The notes beneath the pieces are model-generated. The model was not told the origin of the DNA and ran no database searches. It was given only the letters and a program-made list of their open reading frames with translations. Shown piece after piece: positions 24,372-36,715 of a stretch of 64,000 nt of DNA; positions within the stretch are counted from its first letter, which is position 1; every line of letters starts with the position of its first letter. The DNA lies in assembly GCF_008831285.2 (NCBI RefSeq), contig NC_045144.1:21529716-21593715 (forward strand), read 5' to 3'. The DNA is from Nymphaea colorata. Taxonomy: Eukaryota > Streptophyta > Magnoliopsida > Nymphaeales > Nymphaeaceae. A program made the translations under genes and the position numbers.

Positions 24372-25412
24372 TCAGTTTGCAATGGATGCTATCCTGCTAG
24401 GGACAGCGTGAGCATTCACGAACGCAGTATACTCCTCAACATTGCAGCAAAGAAGATGGCCGCAGCATCTCTGACCTGATCGGCAGCATCCAGTGCCGGA
24501 GCAGCAGCTCTCACCATATCCGCAGCATCGACCATTGTGGCAACTGACTCCACAAAGAAGATCGCCTGTCGCTTGCTTTTCGTCTGCATCCGTAGCCATA
24601 ATGATCAAGAAAGTGGTCAGCCAATCAATAAATCTCATGCATGCCTAGATGCACAAATGGCACAATACTGTGGACTGGGTGCATCATAAGTAACTCGAGT
24701 AAGTGGTCCGGTTAATACGACTATCGAAGTGTTTGGATGCATGGAATTTTGCCTCCAAAACATTCTTTGTTTTTTAGCTTTCTTGGGCGGTTTGGAAACA
24801 GATTTTTCAGAAACATTGGTTTCACTTGTCAAAAAGGTGGTTTACGTATTAGCAACTAAACAAACTACCACCATAGGTTATCCTCCCAAAGCCAGTTTTT
24901 ACCAAACCACCCAAGGTAGATCTGCGCATGTTACTAAGATGGCAGCAGGTCTATTTTTTTGGTTCTTCAAGAAAATTAGCCTCAGGAGAGAGTATAGCTA
25001 AGCAAGATAAGTCTGATACAAGCAGAAAACTCTAACAAGCATACATGTATCATTGTGCATACCGATCTTCGTGCTCATGTGCATGTGCATGTGTGGTTTG
25101 CATTAGAGAGATAGAGAAATCTGGAGAAGAGGTATTGATCAGATCACCACTACTTTAACAACAACCAAAAATTTGTTCTTGTCGGCGTCTCATCAAGCAA
25201 CTCTACCATGCATGCAGTGGGCAGTTCGACGCCAACCAGCTGCTTGACGTGATCTAATCTACTTTTTCTTTTGCTTTTGGTGTGGAGAGAGGAGAGAAGA
25301 AAAAGAAGACTAAAAAAGGAAACATACTTTGTTTTTCTACCACATCTGCCGAAGCTACAGAGAGCAGCAAGAGAGCGGCAAGAAAGAGGACGGAGAAGGA
25401 AGCTTGCTTCAT
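24372..25412 (-). CDS. Cys-rich secreted peptide, copy 3 (two exons)
   Basis: Exon 1 (25328-25412, 85 nt) begins MKQASFSVLF and gives a signal peptide ending S-V-A-S-A, then D-V-V-E-K-Q; it is one codon shorter than in other copies. The donor GTATGTTTCC is followed by the longest intron of the family (744 nt), ending TGCAG at 24584. Exon 2 is 24372-24583. The junction codon is AAC, so Asn replaces the Asp of copies 2 and 4. The 98-residue product has C-GVS-C-HNGR-CC-GYGES-CC-SGTG-CC-RSGQR-CC-GHLL-CC and the tail EEYTAFVNAHAVP. Twelve Cys, even number. An intact TATA box lies 72 bp upstream and a polyadenylation signal downstream, so this copy looks functional. Confidence 0.85.
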
Positions 25413-25483
25413 TGTGAATACAAATTGCTTCACAATTGCTGGAGGAAGAGTGGATGGGTGCAGAATGGCATCCCTCGACTCTC

Positions 25484-25491
25484 TATTTATA
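25484..25491 (-). promoter_or_regulatory. TATA box of copy 3
   Basis: TATAAATA on the minus strand, 72 bp before the ATG, followed by GGATGCCATTCTGCACCC, which is conserved between copies. Confidence 0.8.
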
Positions 25492-25839
25492 GGGATGGCA
25501 TGGGACTCAACCAAGACGAAGCAGTTAAATCTGAATCTGATCAGATTTCTTTTCAAAAGTTTTTGTCCGATATGGACAGCAAGGGACTGGATGCATAATA
25601 ACCGGCCCCATTGATGTTACTGGAAACACCCAAATTACTTATATATGCCCTCTCTTTTACCTTCACCCTTTGATGGCTCTGTCACCCTTTAATGGCTCTG
25701 AAATTGAAGGCTGTTTGTCATTTTACCTTCACCTCTTTTTCATTTCTCATTTTTGTGTTTCCAAAAAGTTTTTTCTTCTGTGTGAACCAAATTTTGGTGC
25801 ACCAATACCGTGTGTTGAGTATAACCAGACACGTCCCCT

Positions 25840-26410
25840 TATCCCTTTTTTCTCCCTCCTCTATCTCCAAGGCTACTCGCCAGAAGTAGCCAGCCAGCGT
25901 CACCGGTACTCATTATTTTTCTTCTCTCTCTCTCGCTCTCTCGCTATATATATATATATGTCTTTGATAAATTCCTTTTCTGCAATGTCTTTGAAGTTTG
26001 AATCCTGCTATTGCTACCTACACCGAGATTTGGGGAACTGATAGAATATTGCACTTAACTTGTTTGCTGAAATGCCTGACAAGGGTGTGGTCTCATAGAA
26101 CTTGCAGATTGTGGGCTATGTGAAACGCAAGGATATGAGTTCTGCAATGGTTTTATGAATGTGAGCGATCGTTTTTCGAGCAAGAAGAAACTTGTTTTCA
26201 AACCTCTCAACCTTTATTGGTTCCTTGTTTCAATGTTATTCAGGTGTTCTAACACGGGCTGTTTTTTTTTTTTCTATTTGTTTTGGCTTTTTTAAAACCA
26301 AGAAGAATGGACTTCGAAAAGGGTATTAGGAGGAGGACTATATGTTATGAAAAGTCCTCATTTTCAAATAAAAACATGCATTGATGGTGTTTCATTGCAG
26401 ACTTACACAA
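25840..26410. repeat. Noncoding duplicated block T, copy 1
   Basis: It recurs at 30110-30900 and 41970-42690 and partly inverted at 60370-60590. Shared: a CT microsatellite, GAATCCTGCTATTGCTACCT, GAACTTGCAGATTGTGGGC, AACGCAAGGATATGAGTTCT and TTTTAAAACCAAGAAGAATG. On the plus strand 26097-26150 reads ELADCGLCETQGYEFCN, open but without a surrounding frame. Confidence 0.75.
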
Positions 26411-29400
26411 ATAGAAAAAAAAAAAGAGATACCATTCCTTAAAATTGAATTCGATCGGACTTTCTAGTTATCATTTTTTTTTATGTGTGGTTTCTTATGA
26501 AACGTTTGGGTCGGATATGTGATCTAAATTGGAACCATACATGAACAACTCCACCCCATTAATGTTGTTACAGTGCGAGTGGACCAGGTACATCGTCTGC
26601 GAGGTAGAAAACATCAGCTGCCTTACGTAGATGAAGCTTGCGTAATGGATTGGACAACTAAGAACGATGCAGCACAGGGGCGCGCCAAGGTGGGACCAGA
26701 AAGATTTTGAAAAATACATGTAATTTTTTTTTTAATCAGTCATCCTTTATAAGATTTTGAAAAATGATATTTCAACTCATGTCTGAAACTATAATTCAGC
26801 CTCCTCACAAAATGGGATTATCAATTAATGAATCGCAAAATGAGGAGCAATGAAAATATTTGATGCATAAAAAATTTTTGGAGGTATTTTAGACATGAAT
26901 TCTAGTTTCCACATGCTCGAGGAAAAAAAGGCTTCACCACTTTCGTACACCTCCTTTTTTAAAACAATCATAAGTTCATTAACTTTTTATAAACTACACC
27001 CCTCTGTTAATGATTTCTGTTTGAAAGGAACGATTTGTAGGAAAATTAAGAGCTTCTTTTTTAGTTTTCAAAGTTTTATTACGTCCATTAGTTTGCTAGA
27101 TGTTGTTTTTGCAACTTTTCGTTGATTTTACCTTTAAAAAACTTCTTTTTCCTCAAGAAACTTTACTTCACTGCCCGTAACAGCTAGTTGGGGTTAATTT
27201 CCATAAATACGCGCAATTTTCTTCTTATGCATGCTCCTTGGATAAGTCAGGATCTACCGGTAATCAAATCATTGCAGAGAGTCCATCTACATAACATTGC
27301 AAATAAAAACATGCAATGATGGTGAACAACTGCTTTGAAACATGGTCTTCTTCCGAGTTCTAAAAATTAGCGAACTGTATAAACGGAAAAAGGTGTGAGC
27401 ACCTATGTTGTTCCGAGCAAGATGCTCCCGCTCTGTTATCACAAAGATATACCGCAAGCTGTAAAAGATAAAGAGTCGAGGTTCAACTTTCTTTACATAT
27501 CCAATTTTTATATGTACAGGTGAAAGATGGCAACTTCCATGTCAAATAAGCATGACCATGCCATGGAGCTAAAAAAAAAGCCAAAAAGAGGTTGGCGAAC
27601 ATACAACTTTTTCCCCTTAAAATTATATTCAAAGTGAAAAGTTGGACTTGTTGTATGCACTGGTTTTTATGTTGGTTTTAGTGACAAAATAAAACATTGA
27701 TTAAAAATCCTTTGTGAAAGAACTGTGAGGTCCTGATTAATTCCTCCCTTTCTTTTCCTAAAATTAAGTGCTGAATGAACAAATACTGTTCTAGATAAAG
27801 ATCAGTTTTAGATAGATAGACGTTTCTCTAACTAGTGATTGGCCACCCATCTGTGGGAAAAGACATCTAACTTTGTATCTTTCATTACAGAGATGTCGGA
27901 TGTCAGGCCAACTCAGTCCTGCCTAGCTAAGTGGGGGAGGTACACGTGGGTTTGTATGGACATTTCCCACACAAACCCACAAAAGATATTTATTTGCATG
28001 TTACTATCTTTTACAGCCCAATTTGCTTATTTACATATGTATTAGCATCCTTTGACTCTTTCCATGGTTTTGCTGTGTAAGAAATTTCTGGTTCCGACCT
28101 TCGTCTCAGTGCAATTAACTTGTAGAACTTAAGTATTTTGATCTTGCTATACATATACCAAGTCTACCATTCCTCATGTTCTAATTGGTATTAAAGTGGA
28201 TCATGCCCGTACAGCATATGACATTGTGCTATATCTTCAATAACTTCTCAGTTACAAAGCCAACATCTGAAAATACTGCTGTGACGAATGAAAGTTTTAT
28301 AATTAATCAGACGAAAAATTGAGAATCTTTGAAGTAGTGCACCTCCCCATAAAATTTTTGTTTTTGCGATTGAGGCTGGTGCTGAAAAGGGCCATGGATC
28401 TCTCGAAAAGAATAGTCAGAGAGGAGAGAAAAAGTAAAAATAAAAATCGAGTTCGGGCATAGTTGGGGTATTAACACCCTTGTACTAGAATTTTCAAAAT
28501 CAACCCACAAAGTTACATAAATTTTCATAAAACGGGTCAAAATTTGGCAACATTTATGCGCTCACTTTTCATGCTGATGAAAAACATGGTGTCCTTTCTA
28601 TGCCAAGAACAACTCAAAGCCAGTGGCCTACTGGACCACAAAGTTCGAACCCAGTGCCAAAGTCGACTCGACTCTCTCATGGCTCTTGTTCTTCATGAAT
28701 GGGTTCGGCGACGAGCTCGCTTTCACGATCAGTTTGTTGTGGGAGTTTATGAGAGAGATCTTTCTGATAAGGACCAAGAGAGCATAAAAATTTTTAATTA
28801 TGTTTATATCGACCTACTAACATATCATTACTACTTGGTTTTAAACGGTGAAATTTTTCTGGGGTATTTTTTTCGGCAAGGCACCTCAAAAATATGTCCA
28901 CAAAAAACTGACAATCTTTTAGAAAAAAACATTAGTCGTATAATTAGGAAAAAGTAATGTAAATGAAGAATAACAAGAGTCGGTAAAATGATAAAAATGA
29001 TGTTTTAGTAACAAAATAAATGAAGGTAAATAATTAAACTAAAGTTGTAAGCTTTAAAGCAAAATAGCGTAAAAATAATGGGAAAAACGGGTTTTTTTTT
29101 TTTTTTTTTAAAAAAAAAGACAGGCTTTCGGGGACTATATTTTTAACTTTATCCGTATGCCTACAAAATATCTACATCTAGAGGCTATGTTTTGGAATTG
29201 TGCTAGGGATGGAGATGCATGTGGGGAATGTAAAAGAGCTGAAAATGGACTTGTCAGAATTGACATTGACAGTGTTTGTGTTTGAAAAGAGAAAAGGCCA
29301 ATGTTCCTGCTCTCAATTTTCAAACCCGCAGCCGCAAACAGCTCAATTCTCTCAAATCCACGACCACAAACAAACAGTGAGCAATCTTCCAGGATTTTCT

Positions 29401-30109
29401 AAGATCCCATTAAATAGTTTTTCCGTTTCTGACGATCTAAATGGATCAGACATATCTGATTACCGATTCAATTTGGTGACAGTAATCGGTCGGATTTGGT
29501 AAATAAATTCAAAGTACTTTAGCATGCAGCTTTGTAACTAGGGGCGGAGCTAAGGGGCCGGCAGGAACCTCTGTCCTTGCTTCAATTTTTCTAATTTATA
29601 TGTAAATTTTAGAAAATCTTACCTATCTTTTATAAAACATTTGGTTGTTCTTGTTAAAATTTTGAAACTATAAGTCCGTCGCCCTCAAATGGCTCCACTC
29701 CTGTTCGTAACTAAACCTGAGTGTTATATCTGTTTGACATCCGATAGCTAGTGATCCAAACCAGTTGCATGTACATGTTAGACCATAATGTAAACTTGGT
29801 TTTACAAAATAAGCACCTAGTCCAAGTCTGAATCAAAAGTTCATTAGAGTGAATCTGGTTCAGTTGAATTTGGACGTGGAGACATGCTTGTGGTGCATTT
29901 GGATTGTGAAACTAAGTGACAATTTCCGCTTTTGCGGTCCGCCATGTTTATTCGTGGAGATTTGTTTTGGATCTAGAACAATTCAAGGTTTAAATCCATT
30001 CGTAATTCAAATTTGATTAATTGATCGAGATCTATATGAGATCCAAAATTGTTTTATTGGTCCATAACTATTAAGTTCGTAGATCTGCACCTGCTCATAT
30101 TCCGTCCAT
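26411..30109. other. Long spacer: V and U fragments, TE remnants, no gene
   Basis: 26495-26690 resembles block V; 27390-28200 is a second copy of block U; 29096-29118 is a poly-T/poly-A run; 29540-29705 is bounded by GGGGCGGAGCTAAGG and TGGCTCCACTCCTG, a degraded transposon-like segment. Frames 26895-27125 and 28544-28957 (plus) are open but show no domain, no paralogue and no splice context, so I do not call genes. Confidence 0.5.
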
Positions 30110-30244
30110 TTTCTCTCTCTCTCCTTTATCCATAAGTGGCCAGCTAGCATCATCGGTCCTTCTCATTGGACCACCCAATCCCTCTTCACATGGAGAACAC
30201 CCACTCACCCCACCATCATTGCTCTTCTCCATGGCGCTGTTTTC

Positions 30245-30325
<81 letters not shown>

Positions 30326-30900
30326 TTATTTATTTATATTTATATTTATATTTATATTTATATTTATATTTATATTTATATTTATATTTATATTTATATA
30401 GTGACCTCCCGTTTTCATGTTTTATTGGAAAGGGTACCGTATGTCTTTGGTAAATTCTTTTTTTTTTACAATGTCATTGAAGTTTGAATCCTGCTATTGC
30501 TACCTACACGAGATTTGGGGAACTGATAGAATATTGCACTTAACCCGTTTGGTGAAATGCCTCACAAGGGTGTGGTCTCATAGAACTTGCAGATTGTGGG
30601 CTATGTGAAACGCAAGGATATGAGTTCTGCAATGATTTTATGAATGTGAATGATCGTTTTTCAAGCAAGAAGAAACTTGTTTTCCAACCTCTCAACGTTT
30701 ATTGGTTCCTTGTTTTAATGTTATTCAGGTCTTCTAACCCGGGCTGTTCTTTTTTTCTTTTTGTCTTGGTTTTCTTAAAACCAAGAAGATTGGACTTCGA
30801 AAATGGTAATAGGAGGAGGACTATATGTATAAAAAGTTCTCATTTTCAAATAAAAACATGCATTGATGGTGTACAACTGCGTTGAAACATGGTCTTCTTC
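30110..30900. repeat. Noncoding duplicated block T, copy 2
   Basis: Colinear with 25840-26410. It contains (CT)n at 30246-30289, (TA)n to 30320 and a TTTATA-type hexanucleotide repeat at 30321-30400 that expanded only in this copy. Confidence 0.8.
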
Positions 30901-32219
30901 CGAGTTCTGAAAATTAGCAAACTGTATAAACGGAAAAAGAGTGCTGATTGTGGTTCCTGATTATCTTTTTGTATGATTAATTACGTGGTATTATAGTCAC
31001 ATGCTGATGAAATTTGGGCCTGAATAAGGTTTTACTTTATGTAAAGATTAATTAAGGGCCATCAATCACATGGTAGCTGATGAAGTTTTGGGCCTTTTGT
31101 TCGGAGGCGATTCAGTGTTTAGTCTTGAAACTGGGAGAACTAGACAGTCCCAACTGATTTTCTTTTTATGGAGGAGAAATGAATTCATAGACTACGAGAT
31201 GGAGATTTGTTGCCATTGTCTCAGCAATAATTTCTCCAAGACAAGAACATGCCGTTGATTTTGGGAATTGCACGTCGGACACATTTTTCAGTTTTTTTCT
31301 TCATTTATTTGTTGAGAGAAACTATTCCGTCTCCATTTTTAGAAAGAACTCGGTTCGTTTCAGTGTCCGTGAAATGGTGATTGAGCGAATTCTTTTCTTC
31401 CTCTTCAGTTCGTTTCTTTCTTTAATTACGGCTCTCTGATTATGGAGGCCGAGGTGCTTGTATTGTTCTTTACCAGCTAGAGATTTTTATTTTAAATTCA
31501 AGAAAGCATGTGGTTTTATCTCAGTAGCTTAATGCCGCTGCCAGATTTTCTGCTATCAACTTCTTGTTTCACTTCGGCTGCTTTCATACAATTTACCTGT
31601 GTATTTTCTTTTGGGTCCTTTGCTCAAAGGCTGAACTTGATACAAAATTGCGTAACACAGTGATTGAGCTTAGCAATCCGATGTTAATGTTCTACATCTG
31701 CTGCTTAAATGTACAAAGTGGTGAAATACTAAGCATAGGAAGAGGAGGAAGAAGAAGGTTACAAGGAGAAAAACGTATAGAGACAGAAAGCAGAGGAAAG
31801 GGTATTTTTATTGACTAGTTTTTTCTTTTTTTGCATATTTTATTAGATATATGTTTTCTTTCAATTAATGTTGATTTTAGGTCTCTCGAATGTGTAATGA
31901 GAGGAAGTGGAAGAGTGAGTATTTTCCTTGGTTCATATTTTTTTAATATACTTTATCAATTATCTTTGATTATTATAAGAGAATTTTAGGCCATCCATGT
32001 GTAGAGATAAGAGAAAGGAAGAGACGGTATTAGAAAAAGTATGTGCAGCTCAAGCTACTCATCCCAAACAAATTAAGGAAGTATTAGAAGGAAAAATGAA
32101 AGGCAAGGTGCTGTAGTTTCGTCCTTTTGTGTTTGCAGTTACAATATTATCCATAATTGAAGATTTGCCACTTAATTCAGACATGGGGCGTGACTGTGAC
32201 TAATTAAACCATTGTTACA
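30901..32219. other. Spacer, no gene recognised
   Basis: Two short splice-bounded-looking segments (31880-31912 and 31990-32116, the latter open with HPKQIKEVLEGKMKGKVL) are flanked by T-rich intron-like sequence, so a gene fragment is possible, but nothing is recognisable. Confidence 0.35.
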
Positions 32220-32930
32220 AGAATCGGATCCACCATGTTATCTTCTAACACATCTTCATCCATCATGTCCTCATCCTCTTGCACAAACAAACAATATACC
32301 CTCCTCATTCTCTTTATATTCTAGTTCATAATTTATGTCTGTCGTTTCAAAGAAATTTAGCGTCCATGCAGGATTAGACACTATGGAGCTGCAACTTGGT
32401 TCTATAATTTACTACCTATACATAATAGAATCTTATTGTGATCAAATGAGAAACAATTGGAGCATAAGAGGAGGTGTATATATGAAAACACTATTTTGAC
32501 TTCAAAATCTTGGGATAATGTAACTTGAAGAACAAAATGACAATATTTTGAAGGGTATCCACAGCTTTTCTTTTTGTCCATATTGATCATAGCACACCTT
32601 TCCTTTCCATGCAGAAAAGTTGGAGTCAGTGTGGGGCTTTATAGTTGTTTGAAGGTGAAAGAGGCAATGTGGGGTTCCCCTTCTTCAAGGGACCATTTGA
32701 CACCAAGAGAGAGAGAGAGAGAGAGGTGTGGAGTCATCGTTGTTTGAGGGTATGTGTGTTATTGACAAAGAAGGCGCCCCATGCACGTCATGTTTCTGTT
32801 CTTACTTATCATATGCAAACCTTGCAAAGGAAAAAGGAAAACCCTTACGTAAACTGTCAAAGCCAACCAAAGCATTAAAGGCCAACCAGCAAAATAATGT
32901 CATACGAGAAGAACAAGTTAAAGATGGGAG
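32220..32930. repeat. Noncoding duplicated block R, copy 3 (partial)
   Basis: It matches the right half of the R copies at 4680-5170 and 9715-10350, including the (GA)n tract at 32708-32725 and the phrase AATAATGTCATACGAGA. Confidence 0.75.
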
Positions 32931-33118
32931 ATGTTTTTGCAATTAAAAAAACATGTCCTTTGTAGTCATTTAACTGTTTTTTATTTTTATTTTTTTCTTA
33001 TCAAGAACTTGTCTTTTTCTGTGTTTATGAGAGGTACTTTTGTGATTAACCAAGCAGATACACTAAATTTCGTGCACCAATATAGGCACATAACCAGCCA
33101 CATAACCTGCTTCGCTCA

Positions 33119-33152
33119 TTCTTGCCACAGGAGATTATTGGTCTCTTTACAA

Positions 33153-33192
<40 letters not shown>

Positions 33193-33640
33193 GGCATCGA
33201 CCCAACACTGTTTTCTTCTCTCTCTCACACATTTTCTTAATGTTTTAGCCTGGTTGGTAAATTGTATTTTATCCATCTTTCACATTTTATGCAATAATAT
33301 CAATTCCTCTTGTATGCTTTTCTTTTATATTTTCTGTCCAAAAGTCCTTATCATGCTTCAAAGCTTATTTTTTGCCGGATTCCATAGTTCCTTGTTAGAC
33401 CTAAACTGGAAGCCTGAATAAGACATGGTTTTTGCTGTTTTCTAAAATCTGCTGATTGGAAGCACTACCTTGTGGTTTTTTGCAGAAGAGAGGAAAATCT
33501 CAAAACATGCTTATTGCTCCGAATTTTGAATGCCCACAAAGAAGTAAAATCTCTGGGTAATGAAATGATCGGACGAATTGCTGTTGCCAATGGGATGCAC
33601 ATAAATAGACAACGTTATTGACTGCAAATAGATTTTTATT
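33119..33640. repeat. Noncoding duplicated block S, copy 3
   Basis: Colinear with 6280-6720; contains a CT tract at 33155-33186. It precedes the 3' end of copy 4, as S copies 1 and 2 precede copies 1 and 2. Confidence 0.75.
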
Positions 33641-33966
33641 AGCGAAAGATTTGAGAGAAGGAAAAAGAAATTAAGGGTGAGAGGCGATGAACTGCTTGTG
33701 GAATATATACATATATAAAACAAATTCAACTAAAGTAACTAAGCACAACTTCGGTGCATTTATTTGGATTGCACAAGTACACAAGCAGGAAAGACGAAAA
33801 CACAGGTTCTGGTTCTTGCAGGCAACAAAAACTAGTAGGAAGTACATAAGCATGCATGCTGTCGTAGCAGACAATAAGCACGCTCGCTTTATTATTCAGA
33901 TACACCATAAGTTACCACACATTAACATCATGATCAAGTTGATAACAGATCAGAGATGAGAAGGTT

Positions 33967-34717
33967 TCAGTTTGCTAGGGCAGCTGTCCTGCTAGGGACG
34001 GCGTGGGCATTCACGAACGCATCATACTCGTTAAGATCGCAGCAAAGAAGATGGCCGCAGCAGGTTTGACCTGATCGGCAGCATCCAGTGCCGGAGCAGC
34101 AGCTCTCACCATATCCGCAGCATCGACCATTGTGGCAACTGACTCCACAAATAATATCGCCTGTTGCAGTCTTTTCGTCTGCATCCATAGCCATAATGAT
34201 CAGAAAATTAAGTGGTCAGCCAACAAATTAATCGAATGCATGTCTAGCTAGATGCACCAATGGCACAATATTGCATATATATAGTTCAGGTCGACACTCA
34301 TACTGCCAAGCAGGTGGTCTCGTTAGTAGACTACTAGTCTTTTTGGTACGGTTGATATGTTTTAGCCTAGTTACTGAAGAAAAACCAAGGGTCCCTCCTC
34401 CCTCATTTCCCAAGCAGCATTAGTGACTACCCAAATGCATGCCAAACACCACTACTACAAGATTAACAGCCACAAATTAAATGTGTCCTAGATCGATCGA
34501 TCGTTGGCTGCGTCTTGCTACGCAACTCTGTCGTGAAGCTGCCTGTTTGACAGGAAGAGTATTGCGTGATCACCCACCAGGGTGACATGTCCACTCCTCG
34601 TTTTCGAGGGAAGCGAAACGGAAACGTACCCTGTTTTTCAACCACACTACGTGCAAAAGCCACAGAGAGCAGCAAGGAAAGGGCAAAAAAGAGGATGGGA
34701 AGGGAAACTTGCTTCAT
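33967..34717 (-). CDS. Cys-rich secreted peptide, copy 4 (two exons)
   Basis: Exon 1 (34630-34717, 88 nt) begins MKQVSLPILFF and ends A-R-S-V-V-E-K-Q; the donor is GTACG at 34629. The 451-nt intron ends TGCAG at 34179, and exon 2 is 33967-34178. The junction gives GAC (Asp). The 99-residue product has 12 Cys: C-GVS-C-HNGR-CC-GYGES-CC-SGTG-CC-RSGQT-CC-GHLL-CC, tail NEYDAFVNAHAVP, end SRTAALAN. Exon 1, promoter, intron and flanks resemble copies 1 and 2, whereas exon 2 resembles copies 3, 5 and 7, so this gene looks mosaic. The TATA-like box is CATAAATA. A polyadenylation signal is at 33888-33893. All expected parts are present; function unknown, secretion inferred. Confidence 0.85.
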
Positions 34718-34798
34718 TGTGGATAGCAACTAGTTAGGGTGAATACCAACTGATGGATGATGACTAGATGAGTGGAGAATGGCATGCTCTCAACGACC

Positions 34799-34806
34799 TA
34801 TTTATG
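34799..34806 (-). promoter_or_regulatory. TATA-like box of copy 4
   Basis: CATAAATA on the minus strand, 82 bp before the ATG; the first T of the consensus is replaced. Confidence 0.65.
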
Positions 34807-35115
34807 GGAGTGACATGATCGGACCGAGTCAAGATGTCTACCTTCCTAGAAAGAGAGAAAATTTAGTTGTCTTTAACTACTAGATCTACACCGACAATCC
34901 TTTCACTATCCCAATTCCCATAGTTTCTTGAAAATTAATCTTTTGTCTAGGCATCTTTCTAGCTTTTGCAAACTTGCGGGGTAAAAGGCCCTCAAACCAT
35001 TAGTTGGACGAAGTTTTGATTACTGATTGATGAAATAATGGTGGGATCCTTGAGATGTGCGATGGGTCGAGAGACCCACAACTGCCGGCTCGTGGCCTTT
35101 TAGCAGATTTTTTTC

Positions 35116-35362
35116 TGTTAGGAACAACACATAATAAACTTTCCTCTCTCACTCTCAAGAGAGGGTTAGAAGCAACAAGGAAGAAGACAACGATTTACGT
35201 GGTTCGGAGCAATAATCTCCTACGTCCACGGTCGCACAGATCTCTTGTATTCTCTCTCTTCTATGAACACACAGAACAGACACACTCAAGCGACGGCCAT
35301 CCTCAAAACATAAGGATTAGGGCAAACCCGCATTTGTACAAAATGACATATATGTCCTTACA
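35116..35362. mobile_element. Solo-LTR-like insertion, unit 1 copy
   Basis: It starts TGTTAGGAACAACAC and may end TTACA; it contains the word TTTACGTGGTTCGG, common in plant copia LTRs and TRIMs, and is flanked on both sides by about 130 bp of the same block P sequence (CAAACCATTAGTTGGAC to TTTTAGCAGA). No short target duplication was found, so origin by LTR insertion plus local duplication is a guess. Confidence 0.4.
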
Positions 35363-36587
35363 TAAAGAGCCATCAAACCATTAGTTGGACTAAGTTTTGA
35401 TTACTGATTGATGAAATAATGGTGGGATCCTTGAGATGAGCGATGGGCCGGGAGACCCACAACTGCCGGCTCGTGGCCTTTTAGCAGACTTTTCTCCTCC
35501 CAAATAACTTATGTCCGGACCTCTCTCTCCCCACTTGATGGCGGCTACCGTTGGCCGCTTCCGCCAATTGAATAAAGGCCTCCCACCTTTCTTTAGAAAT
35601 ACATGCATGGTGGGAAGTAGAAAATCGTCTTAGCATCATTGTACAAAATCTGACGTCACAACTCTGTGAATGCATGTGGTTATCGACATATATTTTCTTG
35701 ATCTTGTCTCCCCACCACCGAACCCTAATGCCTCCTTCTCACATATTATCGTATACCAACAATTTTTTTTGCTCATTTTTCTAGAAAAAGAGTACATATG
35801 CATGTACCTAGAGCTTCTTGGACTTCTTATGTGAACTTCGTTAGGGAGTTGCAAATCATCTTTTGTTCATGCTCTTTACACATTTTGTTGCGCAGAACAT
35901 GCTACCAACGTTTTCAATTTTTGCTAGTTTGAGTTACAATTCAAATTACTGTCTAAGAAAGAAAATGTAGAACTTCTAGTTGCCTTTAGAGTTAATTAGA
36001 TGCTTTACTTTGCCTTGTCGCTTAAAAGTGATTGATGATATTCCAGAACATGGAAACCTTCAGTTTATTGCTTTGCCTTTTTTTTTTTTCGTTCACCTTT
36101 CTAGCAAGCTCGTTAACGATTTGCACTTGCGAGATGAACTATATAGCTGCCACAGGATGTAGAATTGTATAGTTAGTTTAATTTGGGGAACTAATATGAA
36201 AAGTAGACAAAGGTCATTATTTATTCCGACGCTTTAAAATGACTACATGGGGAAGGACTTCCACGTCATGAAAAACTAAAGAAGGAGTCCTTAATATGCA
36301 GGTTGTGTTTTTGAATTTGTCAGTGAAAGAGACTTTTAGCGATGCGAGCATGAGCAAGTGCCGGTAAAACGTATTGTTTTTTTATCGACTGTGCAAAGTG
36401 GACGTCAGTAAAATGCTTTTTACTGACAATCATGTTTTTGAGCTGGATGTCGGTAAAAGGTCAATGTCAGATGACATCTTAACGGCACCGTCGGAAAAGG
36501 CTACTTTCCACCGATGTTTTTTTTGGATGTCGTTAAAAATGACATGTTTATGGATGTTGATAAAAGTTCAACTTCAACATTCTAGCC

Positions 36588-36683
36588 TATGTCACCTGAA
36601 TGCCGGGTGCGGGTGCGGGTGCCGGTGCGGCACATCTCAAAAAAATTAGGTGCGGCGGTGCGGTGAAAATATTTTATTAATAT

Positions 36684-36715
<32 letters not shown>

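Noticed and set aside
28544-28957. 137-codon plus-strand frame
   Set aside because: No recognisable domain, AT-rich low-complexity C-terminus, no paralogue and no promoter or splice context; treated as chance.
36380-36560. CGTCGGTAAAAGG-type motifs as a CACTA transposon
   Set aside because: Motifs resemble subterminal repeats, but no CACTA terminal inverted repeat, 3-bp target duplication or transposase was found.
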